The notes under the pieces were generated by a model. The model worked only from the letters and a program-made list of their open reading frames with translations, did no database searches and was not told the DNA's origin. A DNA stretch of 64,000 nt. Origin: Vogesella urethralis (GTDB lineage: Bacteria; Pseudomonadota; Gammaproteobacteria; Burkholderiales; Chromobacteriaceae). Position 1 is the first letter of the stretch. The number at the start of each line of letters is the position of its first letter. Position numbers and translations under genes: made by a program. The stretch is from positions 1 through 64,000 of the forward strand of contig NZ_VMDW02000061.1 in NCBI RefSeq assembly GCF_007644045.2, given 5' to 3'. Of this stretch, positions 45,104 through 54,073 are shown piece by piece.

Positions 45104-45130
45104 AAGGGCGTCTGCCAGGCAGACGCCCTT
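45104..45130 (+). terminator. Terminator of the marR-b561-yceI operon
   Basis: AAGGGCGTCTGC/GCAGACGCCCTT, a 12-bp perfect stem with a 3-base loop. Confidence 0.88.
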
Positions 45131-45209
45131 GCTATATCAGACAGCGCCGGTTTGCCTCGTCAACCGGCGCTGTTTTTTTACCGGCCGGTCGGGCATGCTC
45201 GTGCCGCAC

Positions 45210-47051
45210 CTAGCCCGCTGGCGGCTGCCATACCGCGGCGGTTTGCAGGTGCACACTGGCAGACAGCGGCAGCAGCACGGTAAACACCGAACCGTTGCCC
45301 TCACTGCTTTGCACACTGATTTCGCCGCCGTGCATCTGCACCAGCTCCCTCACCAGCGACAGCCCGATACCACTGCCAGGAATGCCCTGCGAGGTGCTGG
45401 CACGGAAGAAGCGGGTAAACAGCCGCTCCTGCTCCGCTTCCGGAATCCCCACCCCCCAGTCGCGCACGGCCACCCGTACATGACCGCCATCCAGGCCGGC
45501 ATACAGGGCTACCCGCTGCCAATTGGGCGAATACTTGATGGCGTTGTTCACCAGGTTGGAAAAAATCAGCCGCAACAGCTCGGCGTCGCCATCCACCGTC
45601 AGCGGCGCGTCGGCGCGGGCCTCCAGCTCGATCTGACAATCGGGGTAGATGTCGCGATGCAGCTCGATCAGCTCCGACAGCAAGGGCAACAAGCGCACCG
45701 GCTGCAGCTCCACCGTAATCTGCCCCGACTCCAGCCGGCTCAGCGTCAGCACGCTGTCGGTGAGCGTGACCATGTGCTTCACCATATCGCGCGTGCGCTG
45801 CATGCGCGCCAGCAGCTGTTCGCCGCTGAACTGTGCCGGGTTGCGCAGGATGCGCTGCGCAATGCCGTCGATCACCGACAGCGGCGTGCGGTACTCGTGC
45901 GACACCATCGACACAAATCGGCGCTGCATCTCCAGCAGTTCGCGCTCGTGCAGCAAGGTGGTTTCCAGCGAGCGCTCGCGCTCGCGGATATGCGAGATGT
46001 TCAGCACGCTGGCCAGTACGCTGGGAATGCCGCGATAGTCCACCAGGCAGCTGGTCAGGCTGGCCTCGAAACGCTCGCCCTGGCGGTCGCGCAGCACGGT
46101 CTGGAAGTCGGACACCATGCCTTGCAGCATCAGCAGATCCAGAAAGCGCTGGCGGTCTTCCGGCTTGTCGTACAGCGCCACCGACACCGGCGTCAGCTCG
46201 CTGCTGCTGCCCAGCCACATGCCGTACAGCTCGATCGCCAGCCGGTTGGCGTAGCGCACACGGCCACCGTCCAGCTCGGAAATCACCATTGGTAACGGCA
46301 GCGCATCCAGAATGCTTTGCAGCTCTTCGCTGCGCTCGCGCTGCAATTGCAGCAGTTTTTCGCGGTCGCCCACGTCGTGCTGGCTCACCAGCAGCGCCGG
46401 TTCGCCATTGGCCGGGTCGGTCACTTCGATCATCTGCATCTGGTGCCGCGCCTGGCTACCGTCGGCCAGGTGCACGTCCACGATGCGCCGCACGGCGCGG
46501 CTTTCCGATACCGCCGAGCGCAGCTCGCGCGCCAGGCCCTCGTCCTGCAGGTTGGCCGCCAGCGCGTCGTCGGCCGCCGGCAGATAGTTACGCGCGGCCG
46601 GGTTGCGTAGCAGCACGCGGCCGTGCAGGTCGTACAGCGACACCATCTCGCGCACATGGCGCAGCATTTCCAGCGCGCGCGAGGTATCGCTTTCCTGGTC
46701 TTGCAGGCAAGCTTCCACCTGCATCAGGTCGGGGGTATCGGGCCGGAACGGCGAGCAATAGCAGTTGATCTGTACCGGGCGGCCACGCGGATAGATGGTC
46801 CAGCTTTCGCGCAGCACTTCGTCGCGGCTAAACGCATCGCGATACGTCGCCAGCCGCAGCCGCGCTGCCTCGCTGCTGGCGCTGAAATCGCGCTGTTGCA
46901 AGGCGTCCAGATCCGGCGCGTCCCATAGCTGCAAGGCCGCGCGGTTGGCCCAGACTATGGTCTGGCGGCTGAACTGGTACAGCCAGATCGCCGTTCCCAG
47001 GCGTTCCAGCACCGGCAGGGCGGCCTGCCAGTCTTCAGGCAAGGTCATCAT
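45210..47051 (-). CDS. PAS-domain sensor histidine kinase, cytoplasmic
   Basis: A 613-residue kinase without membrane helices. Three PAS-like segments occupy about 10-115, 125-225 and 240-360; a HisKA domain follows with His385 (FVSMVSHEYRTPLSVID), then HATPase with N-box (FSNLVNNAIKYS), G1 (VRDWGVGIPEAE) and G2 (PGSGIGLSLV), all intact. The start at 47051 (ATGATG) overlaps the stop of the REC-EAL gene by 4 bases. It should phosphorylate a receiver, most simply that of the neighbour. Confidence 0.9.
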   Translation of the reverse strand: MMTLPEDWQAALPVLERLGTAIWLYQFSRQTIVWANRAALQLWDAPDLDALQQRDFSASSEAARLRLATYRDAFSRDEVLRESWTIYPRGRPVQINCYCSPFRPDTPDLMQVEACLQDQESDTSRALEMLRHVREMVSLYDLHGRVLLRNPAARNYLPAADDALAANLQDEGLARELRSAVSESRAVRRIVDVHLADGSQARHQMQMIEVTDPANGEPALLVSQHDVGDREKLLQLQRERSEELQSILDALPLPMVISELDGGRVRYANRLAIELYGMWLGSSSELTPVSVALYDKPEDRQRFLDLLMLQGMVSDFQTVLRDRQGERFEASLTSCLVDYRGIPSVLASVLNISHIRERERSLETTLLHERELLEMQRRFVSMVSHEYRTPLSVIDGIAQRILRNPAQFSGEQLLARMQRTRDMVKHMVTLTDSVLTLSRLESGQITVELQPVRLLPLLSELIELHRDIYPDCQIELEARADAPLTVDGDAELLRLIFSNLVNNAIKYSPNWQRVALYAGLDGGHVRVAVRDWGVGIPEAEQERLFTRFFRASTSQGIPGSGIGLSLVRELVQMHGGEISVQSSEGNGSVFTVLLPLSASVHLQTAAVWQPPAG

Positions 47052-48688
47052 GGCGCCTCCAGCAAGGCAAGCAGGTCGGCCAGTGCCATCGGCCGGTGGA
47101 AATGGTAGCCCTGGGCATAACGGCAGCCCAGTTGCTGCAGTGCGTCGGCCTGGTCGGCGTTTTCCACGCCTTCGGCCACCACGGTGCAACCCATGGCGCG
47201 CGCCAGGCCGATCAGCCCTTCCACGATCTGGGCATCGATGGCTTCGTGCGCGATATCGGTGACAAAACTGCGGTCGATCTTGATCACTTCGGCGCGCAGG
47301 CGCTTGAGATAGGCCAGCGAGGCATAGCCCATGCCGAAGTCGTCCACCGCCAGCTTGGTGCCCATGCCACGCAGGGCGGCCATGGCGGCTTCCACTTCCG
47401 GCGTCAGGTGCGCCATCGAGGTTTCGGTGACCTCGATCTCCAGGTTGGCCGCCAGCGCCGGCAGGCTGCGCAGGCAGTCGCGGATGAAGGCCGGCACCCC
47501 GGCGTCCAGGCTTTGCCCGGACAGGTTGAACGACAACACCAGCTGCGGCCGGGCGGCCACCAGCTTGCCGGCGGCAGCGACAATGTGGGTAATCACCCAG
47601 CGGTCCAGTTCGGCGGCCAACCCCATGCGCTCGGCCGCCGGCACAAAGAAGCCTGGCGACAGCGCGCCAATGGCGGAACCAGGCCAGCGCAGCAGCGCCT
47701 CGGCGCCGACAATGCGGCCGCTGGCGATATCCACCCGCGGCTGGAACACCAGCTCCAGCTCGCCACGGCGGATGGCCTCGGCCAGGTTGCGTTCCGCGTA
47801 GCGCGAGGCCTCCAGCGCGTGGTAATCGGCGTCGCCCAGGTCAAGGAATCGGCGCGCGTTGCCGGCGCTAAGAAAATTGAGGTGGACAGCGCACGCCTCT
47901 ACCAGCGCACTGGCGTCCAGACGGCGCAGCGCCGGCGACGTCCAGTCCACCCGGATGCGCAGCATGCTGAAGGTGTAGTTCACCGAAACGCCGGCCACCA
48001 CAATCTGGTGCCGCTGCAGGCTGGCCGGTACCCGGTTGTCGGCCAGCTCGTCGCGTTCTACCAGCGCCCAGCAGCCGTCGGTCCAGCCGTAGACCTTGCC
48101 GTCTTCGGCCAAGGTTTGCAGCTGGGCGGCCACTTGCTGGCGCAGCAGCTGCTGCTCGGCCAGCGACAAGCGGATGGACAAGCCCAGGTAGCTGTCTATC
48201 TTCACCAGCAGCAGGCTGACCGGTGCCACCACCCGGCGCGCCGATTCCAGCCGCTCCAGCAGCAGGTTGCGGGTAAGGAACAGACTGCCGGCACCGGCAT
48301 ACACGTCGCTGCGCCGGCGGCGCTGGATGCGCGAAGCCACCGACGCCAGCAGCAGATCGAAATCCACCGGTTTGACCAGGTAATCCACCACGCCCAGTTC
48401 GCGGCCGCGGATCTGGTTCTGGCGGTCGCCCAGCGCGGTCAGCATCACGAACGGTACCGGGTCTTCGCTGCTGGCGTTCACCGCCTCCAGTAACTCGAAG
48501 CCGCTCATGCGCGGCATCGATACGTCGCACACCACCAGGTCGGGCTGCTGTTCGCGGATGACGATCAGCCCTTCGGCACCATCGCGCGCCTGCAGCACGC
48601 GGTAGCCGGCAAAGGCCAGCTCTTCGCACAGCAGCATGCGGATGGTGTTGTCGTCCTCGACACAGAGGACGGTTTTTTGCTCAGACAT
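47048..48688 (-). CDS. Response regulator with EAL phosphodiesterase domain
   Basis: A 546-residue protein. Receiver domain 1-120 with phospho-acceptor Asp55 (LVVCDVSMPR). Residues about 130-215 look like a decayed GGDEF domain (SLLLVKIDSYLGL; YGWTDGCWALVE at the GGDEF position). The EAL domain (about 300-546) keeps the catalytic set: EALLRWP, SFNLSGQSL, IEVTETS, AVDDFGMGYASL, IKIDRSF, AEGVEN and YAQGYHFHRP. It should hydrolyse c-di-GMP, with the middle domain as regulator. The gene overlaps the upstream kinase by 8 bases and the downstream kinase by 4. Confidence 0.9.
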   Translation of the reverse strand: MSEQKTVLCVEDDNTIRMLLCEELAFAGYRVLQARDGAEGLIVIREQQPDLVVCDVSMPRMSGFELLEAVNASSEDPVPFVMLTALGDRQNQIRGRELGVVDYLVKPVDFDLLLASVASRIQRRRRSDVYAGAGSLFLTRNLLLERLESARRVVAPVSLLLVKIDSYLGLSIRLSLAEQQLLRQQVAAQLQTLAEDGKVYGWTDGCWALVERDELADNRVPASLQRHQIVVAGVSVNYTFSMLRIRVDWTSPALRRLDASALVEACAVHLNFLSAGNARRFLDLGDADYHALEASRYAERNLAEAIRRGELELVFQPRVDIASGRIVGAEALLRWPGSAIGALSPGFFVPAAERMGLAAELDRWVITHIVAAAGKLVAARPQLVLSFNLSGQSLDAGVPAFIRDCLRSLPALAANLEIEVTETSMAHLTPEVEAAMAALRGMGTKLAVDDFGMGYASLAYLKRLRAEVIKIDRSFVTDIAHEAIDAQIVEGLIGLARAMGCTVVAEGVENADQADALQQLGCRYAQGYHFHRPMALADLLALLEAP

Positions 48689-50795
48689 CGTCAGCTCCCG
48701 CTTGCGGCAAACGCACCGTCACGATCAGGCCGTGGCCGTCGGCGGTGTCCAGTTGCCATTGTCCGCCCATTTCGGTGACAAAGCGCGCCACCATGGTCAG
48801 CCCCAGGCCGCTGCCATCGGCACGCTGCTGCGCGCCGCGATAAAAAGCGTGTGCCAGGTGCGGTAGCTCGTCGGCCGGCAAGGCCGGGCCACTACCGCTG
48901 ACTTGCAACTCCCAGGCGCCGTCGTGCTGCCGGCTACGCACGTGGATCGGCCCGCTATCGTGCCGCACAGCGTTGGCCACCAGCTCTTGCAGCACCGCCT
49001 GCAATAGCGAAGCGCGCAGCGGTGGCGTCAGCTCGGCGTCGATCTGGCGCTGCAGCCGCTCGCCGGCGGCGGTGGTCTGCGCGATCTGGTCCAGCAGCGG
49101 CGACACCGCCACGCGCTGCTGCGGTTCGCCATTGTCGGCCACCGGCAACAAGGCCAGCAGGCTGCGGTCCAGCGTGGCCGCCAGCCGCTCGCCGGCGTCA
49201 CGGATCAGCTGTACACGGCTTGCCAGTACCTCGGCGTCAGGCTGGCGGCGCTGCAGGGCTTGCGCGATAGAGTCGATCTGCGCCAGCGGCGTGCGCACTT
49301 CGTGCGACAGCACCTCGATGAAATGCTGTTGTTGCTGGTTGATGCGGCGCTCGGCCGACAGCGCCAGCTCGGTGCGGTGGCGGGCCTGCTCTTCTACGTT
49401 GGCCGCTTGCGCCAGGCGGTCGCCCATCTGGCGGATATGGCGGCCCAGCTCGTCCAGTTCGGTAATGCGCTGGCTGGCAATCGGCGCGTGGTAATCACCG
49501 GCACCGATGGCGGCCACTGCCTGCTGGAAGTCGGCCAGCGGGGCGACCACCTGCTGGCTCATCTGGCGGGCTCGCCGCGCCAGCAAGGCAAAGAACACCA
49601 CGTAGAACAGCAGCAGCCCGGCCAGCATCAGCCAGCCGACGTCGGTCATGCGCTGGTGCAGGCGGGAAGCCTCGGCCAGGATGGCCGGCTCTTCCGCTAC
49701 CATCAGCAAGGTCCAGCCCGGCCCCGCGACGCGCGACCACGCCACCATCTCGCGCTGGCCGTGCGCCAGCTTGACCGATAGCAAACCGCTGGCTCGCTGC
49801 TTGATGGCCAAGGCCAGCGGTTTACCCTCCGGCTGCAAATCGATACGGAAACGTTCCGGCTTGAACACGTTCTGGCGAATGGCTTCGGTGTAGCTGTGCT
49901 TGCCCAGTTCTTGCAGCGCCCAGTCGTGCTCGCCTTGTGGCGGCAGCGCCAGAATGGTGCCGTCGCGGCCCAGCAGCATCACGTAGGCGCCCCATGGCAG
50001 GTCCAGCTTCAGCAGATCGTCCACTACCGTCTGCAGCGTGATGTCGATGCCTACCACGCCGGCCAGCGTATTGCCCTGCCATACCGGCGCAATCGACGAC
50101 ACCATCCAGCCTTGGCCGGCCGGGTCCAGATAGGCATCGGTCCATACCGCCTTGCGGCCGGGGTTGTGTTTGGCGTCGGCTTCGTAATAGAAGTTGTACG
50201 ACGGAATATCCATCCGCGGCGGGTACTGGCCCTTGACGTCGAAGTACGGGTAGATGCGGTTGAAGGAATCTTTGGTATTCAGGTACAGCTGCGCGATCAG
50301 CGGGTTGCTGGCCTTGGCGTCACGCATGAACGGGTCCAGCTGTACGCTGCGCTGGATTACCTGCTGCTGCGCGGCGCCCAGCGGCACGATGCCGCTGTAG
50401 AAAGCCGCAGCGCCGCCATTGTCACGAGTCGTCACCACGCTGCCATCGGCCTGCGGCGCGTAGCGTGCCAGTTCGGCGGCGGTGGGCTGGTACGGGGTGT
50501 CCAGCGCATGCTGCGCATGGGCGGCAAACAGGCGGGTCACGCCGGCAACGGCGTCCAGCCGTTCGGTCAGCGCTCGGGCCTCGGCCTGTACCGTGCGCGG
50601 CAGGAACGCCTTGGACACCTCGCCCACGGTGCGGCTGTTGTCCTGGTAGATCATCTGCGCACTAAGCCAGTAAATCAGCAGAAAACCCAGCTCGATGAAC
50701 AGCAGCGGCAACAACGCCGTGCGCAGGAATGAGCGCCAGAACCAGCTGTCCAGCCTGACCTTCACCGTCATACCGCCCCCGCTTGCATTATCCAT
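48681..50795 (-). CDS. Membrane sensor kinase with Cache-type domain and aberrant G1 box
   Basis: A 704-residue protein: helix about 24-46, periplasmic double-Cache domain about 60-375, helix about 386-408, HAMP, then HisKA with His498 (FIEVLSHEVRTPLAQID) and a HATPase domain. N-box (ELVANAVRH) and G2 (GSGLGLTMV) are intact, but the G1 box reads QVSGSGPALP: Gly634 replaces the Asp that contacts adenine in active kinases, and the next conserved Gly is Ala. ATP binding may be impaired, leaving a sensor that works through a partner kinase or as a phosphatase. A second possible start is ATG 50771. Confidence 0.85.
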   Translation of the reverse strand: MDNASGGGMTVKVRLDSWFWRSFLRTALLPLLFIELGFLLIYWLSAQMIYQDNSRTVGEVSKAFLPRTVQAEARALTERLDAVAGVTRLFAAHAQHALDTPYQPTAAELARYAPQADGSVVTTRDNGGAAAFYSGIVPLGAAQQQVIQRSVQLDPFMRDAKASNPLIAQLYLNTKDSFNRIYPYFDVKGQYPPRMDIPSYNFYYEADAKHNPGRKAVWTDAYLDPAGQGWMVSSIAPVWQGNTLAGVVGIDITLQTVVDDLLKLDLPWGAYVMLLGRDGTILALPPQGEHDWALQELGKHSYTEAIRQNVFKPERFRIDLQPEGKPLALAIKQRASGLLSVKLAHGQREMVAWSRVAGPGWTLLMVAEEPAILAEASRLHQRMTDVGWLMLAGLLLFYVVFFALLARRARQMSQQVVAPLADFQQAVAAIGAGDYHAPIASQRITELDELGRHIRQMGDRLAQAANVEEQARHRTELALSAERRINQQQQHFIEVLSHEVRTPLAQIDSIAQALQRRQPDAEVLASRVQLIRDAGERLAATLDRSLLALLPVADNGEPQQRVAVSPLLDQIAQTTAAGERLQRQIDAELTPPLRASLLQAVLQELVANAVRHDSGPIHVRSRQHDGAWELQVSGSGPALPADELPHLAHAFYRGAQQRADGSGLGLTMVARFVTEMGGQWQLDTADGHGLIVTVRLPQAGADDV

Positions 50796-50888
50796 TTACA
50801 AATACGCCGGTCGTTCTTAAACAACATTATCAGTATGGCGTAGTTGTTGCCAGTGCGCCGCTTTATTTCGCGGCCGGCATGGCCTGCC

Positions 50889-51539
50889 TCAGCGCAATTC
50901 GCCGGCAGCCAGCGCGTCGGCCACCCGCTGCGGCAGGTTGGCCGCATCGACCGCCGCACCGAAATCCAGCCGCTGTCGCAATTCGCCCAGCTGGTAATCG
51001 ACGCCGAAGCAGTCCAGCCCCAGCGGCTTGGCACTGCCGCTGCTGGCGGCCAGTTCGTCCAGCAGCCGCGTCTCGGTGGCCAGGTCGAAAGCCGGCAAGG
51101 CGTGCCATTCCTGCGCCGACACCCAGCCCATGCGGCCGAAACCGCCAATAAAGCGGATCGCCTGCAGTTGCAGGCGGTAGAAGCGGAAATCGCCCAGTGC
51201 CAGGCAAGACTGGAACGCGGGCGCGTAGCGCAGCAAGCGCGCCAGCAGCGCGTCGTCCGGGGTCTCGGCGTGCAGGTCGCCACTGAGCGTCATCCTGGCC
51301 TGTTCCCAGACCTGGCCAGCCGGCGGCTGCAGCAGCAGGCTGACGCGCGGGTCGGCCTGCACATTGCGGCAGTGCTCGGCCAGGCCGCTCATCAGCAACC
51401 ACGGGCTGTGGTCGGGCCCGATGGCGAACGGCAACACCGTGACAAACGGGTAGCCGGGCAAGGACAGCGAGTGGGTTGCCAGCGCGGCCGACTGGCAGCG
51501 GTGCAACAGCGAGAGACAATCGCCCAAGGGAATGATCAT
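50889..51539 (-). CDS. HugZ-like pyridoxamine-phosphate-oxidase fold protein
   Basis: A 216-residue protein with an N-terminal split beta-barrel of the PNPOx/HugZ family (ALATHSLSLPGYPFVTVLPF, GLAEHCRNVQADPRVSLL, ARMTLSGDL) and a C-terminal DUF2470-like part (about 140-216). HugZ relatives bind heme and some degrade it; others act on F420 or FMN, so heme use is only suggested. ATG at 51539 fits the domain start. It lies 93 bases before the Cache kinase gene and may be co-transcribed. Confidence 0.8.
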   Translation of the reverse strand: MIIPLGDCLSLLHRCQSAALATHSLSLPGYPFVTVLPFAIGPDHSPWLLMSGLAEHCRNVQADPRVSLLLQPPAGQVWEQARMTLSGDLHAETPDDALLARLLRYAPAFQSCLALGDFRFYRLQLQAIRFIGGFGRMGWVSAQEWHALPAFDLATETRLLDELAASSGSAKPLGLDCFGVDYQLGELRQRLDFGAAVDAANLPQRVADALAAGELR

Positions 51540-51732
51540 GACATTTGCCTGAAAAGAAGTCTGCCTACAGCTTAGGCAGCGAAGCGCGGCCCGGCAACCG
51601 CCTTCACGCTGCCAGCGACGCCACATTGATTACTATTGATCATGCTTCTTCGTCATGCATTGATAAAAGGCACTTAACGTAAAGCCGGCATGATGCTAAC
51701 TTCAATGCCCCTGGCCTACATTGCCCCCAACG

Positions 51733-52572
51733 ATGAGCACTCGCCTGCTTGCCCTGCTGCTGTGTTGCCCTGCCCTGAGCCAGGCGGCCAGCGTGCTGGC
51801 CGTCACCACCGAGTTTCCGCCGTTCCAGAGTGCCAGCCCGCAACCGTGGGGCCTGGCGCTGGATACCGCCCGCGAGCTGGCAAAACGCAACGGCGACACG
51901 CTGGACGTGCAGTTTCTGCCATGGGCCCGCGCCTACCAAACCGCCGAAACCACCCCCGGCGTGCTGATCTTCTGCCTGGCGCGCACCGCCGAGCGCGAAC
52001 ACCGCTACCAATGGCTGGGGCAGATCGCCAGCGGCGACGTTACCGTATGGCAGTTGGCCGCACGCCGCGACCTGAACGCCCGCACGCTGGAGCAGGCACG
52101 GCGCTGGCAGCTGGGCGCCACCGTCGGCGACATGAAAATGCAGTACCTGCTGCAGCAGGGTTTTGTCATCGGGCAGAACCTGCAGGAAAGCGGCGACGAC
52201 CTCAGCAATATCCGCAAGCTGTTTGCCGGCCGCATCGACCTGCTGCCGTTCAGCCACCGCCAGGTACTGCAATACCGCAGCGCCCAGGCCGGGCTGGACT
52301 TCGCCGCGCTCAAACCGGCCTTCAACCTGCCGGCGCTGGCACAGCCCTTGTACCTGGCGTTCAGCCCCGGCAGCGACAGCGCACTGGTGCGCCGCTACCA
52401 GGCCAGCTTTCGCCAGTTGCAGCGCAGCGGCTGGCTGGCGCGCCAGCAGCGCCACTACCAGCAGTTGCCGGCCGGCACTGCAAACCTTCCTTCCACCCAG
52501 CCACAGCAAAACGACAACAAACTAACCATTCCTGCTAACCCGCCTGCCGCGCCAGCCGCCAGAAGCCAATAA
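51733..52572 (+). CDS. Family 3 periplasmic solute-binding protein
   Basis: A 279-residue protein with a signal peptide (MSTRLLALLLCCPALSQA) and a family 3 binding-protein fold (VTTEFPPFQSASPQPWGLAL; FLPWARAYQTAETTPG; EREHRYQWLGQI). No ABC permease or ATPase is adjacent, so it is an orphan binding protein, possibly feeding another transporter or a sensor kinase. The last 35 residues are a Pro/Gln/Asn-rich tail. Located directly before the hydrogenase accessory operon but not obviously related to it. Confidence 0.82.
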   Translation: MSTRLLALLLCCPALSQAASVLAVTTEFPPFQSASPQPWGLALDTARELAKRNGDTLDVQFLPWARAYQTAETTPGVLIFCLARTAEREHRYQWLGQIASGDVTVWQLAARRDLNARTLEQARRWQLGATVGDMKMQYLLQQGFVIGQNLQESGDDLSNIRKLFAGRIDLLPFSHRQVLQYRSAQAGLDFAALKPAFNLPALAQPLYLAFSPGSDSALVRRYQASFRQLQRSGWLARQQRHYQQLPAGTANLPSTQPQQNDNKLTIPANPPAAPAARSQ

Positions 52573-52610
52573 AATCAAGGCCCTGCGCGCCCCGGCATGC
52601 AGCGCCTGGC

Positions 52611-52626
52611 TGGCACGGCCTTTGTA
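52611..52626 (+). promoter_or_regulatory. Sigma-54 (-24/-12) promoter of the hydrogenase accessory operon
   Basis: TGGCAC, five bases, TTGTA: the -24 GG (52612-52613) and -12 G (52624) are spaced by 10 bases as required; only one base departs from TTGCA. Predicted start near 52637, 27 bases before hupD. HoxA, a sigma-54 activator, is encoded at the far end of the operon. Confidence 0.75.
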
Positions 52627-52663
52627 TATGTAACGCCCTCCGTAACACACCGGGAAGGCAAAC

Positions 52664-53281
52664 ATGTCAACGCCACACATCGTGGTACTGGGTCTGGGCA
52701 ATCTGCTGTGGGCCGACGAAGGCTTCGGCGTGCGCTGTGCCGAGGCGCTGTACGCCGGCTACAGCCTGCCCGCCAACGTAGAAGTGATCGACGGCGGCAC
52801 CCAGGGCCTGCTGCTGCTGCCCTATGTGGAAGCGGCCGACCATCTGCTGATCCTGGACGCCATCGATTTCGGCCTGCCGCCGGCCACGCTGCGAGTCTTC
52901 CACAACGACGCGGTACCCGCCTACCTCACTGCCAAGAAAATGAGCCTGCACCAGACCGGTTTTTCCGAAGTGCTGGCGCTGGCCGAGCTCAAGGGTGCCC
53001 TGCCGGCCAACATCACGCTGATCGGCGTGCAGCCGGCCGAGCTGGAAGACTACGGCGGCAGCCTGTCGCCGGCCGTGCGCGCCCGGCTGCCCGAGGCGCT
53101 GGCCATCGCCGTACAAACCCTGGCTGCATGGGGCGTGCAGGTACAGCCCGCCAGCGGTGACGGCGCACGCCTGAACGACGCCAGCCTGGACATGACGCGC
53201 TACGAAAGCGAACGCCCCAGCGCCGACAGCGCCTGCCGCGTCGGCGACGCCCGCGTGCTGTTTGACGGGGAGCCCGGCTGA
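52664..53281 (+). CDS. hupD: [NiFe]-hydrogenase maturation endopeptidase (HupD/HoxM)
   Basis: A 205-residue protease that removes the C-terminal tail of the hydrogenase large subunit after nickel insertion. Start [19 protein letters not shown] carries the first nickel ligand (acid in ADEGFG); [12 protein letters not shown] and [10 protein letters not shown] carry the next, and a C-terminal His would be in [20 protein letters not shown] precedes the ATG. It is the first gene of the operon here, though in known clusters the structural genes come before it. Confidence 0.93.
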   Translation: MSTPHIVVLGLGNLLWADEGFGVRCAEALYAGYSLPANVEVIDGGTQGLLLLPYVEAADHLLILDAIDFGLPPATLRVFHNDAVPAYLTAKKMSLHQTGFSEVLALAELKGALPANITLIGVQPAELEDYGGSLSPAVRARLPEALAIAVQTLAAWGVQVQPASGDGARLNDASLDMTRYESERPSADSACRVGDARVLFDGEPG

Positions 53282-53607
53282 TGTGCATGGGCACCCCGAT
53301 GCAAGTGGTCAGCCCCGGCTGGTTCAGCGCCCGCTGCCGCGACCGCGACGGCAGCCTGGTCGACATCGACACCCGCCTGCTGGGCGAAGTGGCCACCGGC
53401 CAGTGGCTGCTGGTATTCACCGGTGCCGCGCGCGAGCTGCTGGACGAGCAGCGCGCCGCCGACATCCTTGCCGCCATCGCCGCGCTGGAAGCCGCGCTGG
53501 CCGGCAACTACCAGCCCGAGCAGCACTTTGCCGACCTCTGCCACCGCGAGCCGCAGCTACCGCCGCACCTGCAGGCGCTGCTGACACCCGATACCCCATC
53601 AAGCTGA
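53281..53607 (+). CDS. hupF: HypC-like hydrogenase chaperone HupF/HoxL
   Basis: A 108-residue paralogue of HypC with the essential N-terminal Cys2 (MCMGTPMQV). It is longer than HypC through a C-terminal helix (AAIAALEAAL). It is thought to protect the large subunit or deliver the Fe(CN)2CO group when oxygen is present. Its ATG overlaps the hupD stop (TGATG). A true hypC lies at 60391. Confidence 0.9.
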   Translation: MCMGTPMQVVSPGWFSARCRDRDGSLVDIDTRLLGEVATGQWLLVFTGAARELLDEQRAADILAAIAALEAALAGNYQPEQHFADLCHREPQLPPHLQALLTPDTPSS

Positions 53608-53626
53608 CAACGCAAGGCCACCCACC

Positions 53627-54073
53627 ATGCAATCGTATATCCCTACTTTCGACAGCGTCGCCCTGCGCCTGGACGCACTGGGCTACAGCCAGACCGACGC
53701 GGCCAAGCTGGACGCACTGGCCGCCGAACACCCGCAACTGGTGCTGATGCTGAACGCCGACCCGCACCAGCACCCCGAGGTGGCCGACAACGCCATCATC
53801 GTGCCCGAGGTGCTGAAAAGCCTGCCCGGCGCCACGCCGCACGTGTGCTGGGCCGACCCCGCCGCCAGCCGCACGCTTGCCAGCCGCTTTGGCGTGCTGA
53901 AGTACCCGGCACTGGTATTCCTGCGCGGCGGCCAGTACACCGGCGTTATCGTCGGCCTGATGGACTGGCCCGACGTGGTGCACCGCTTTGCCGAACTGTT
54001 GGCCGCACCGTCGCGCCGCCCGCCGTCGGTGGGCATTCCTGTGACCAGCCCCACCAGCGGAGCCTGCCAATGA
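53627..54073 (+). CDS. hupG: Hydrogenase small-subunit chaperone HupG/HoxO/HyaE
   Basis: A 148-residue protein with a thioredoxin-like fold (ASRFGVLKYPALVFLRGGQY) lacking the CxxC motif, as in HyaE/HoxO, which bind the Tat signal of the small subunit and hold it until assembly. AAGG precedes the ATG. The stop overlaps the next start (ATGA). Confidence 0.88.
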   Translation: MQSYIPTFDSVALRLDALGYSQTDAAKLDALAAEHPQLVLMLNADPHQHPEVADNAIIVPEVLKSLPGATPHVCWADPAASRTLASRFGVLKYPALVFLRGGQYTGVIVGLMDWPDVVHRFAELLAAPSRRPPSVGIPVTSPTSGACQ

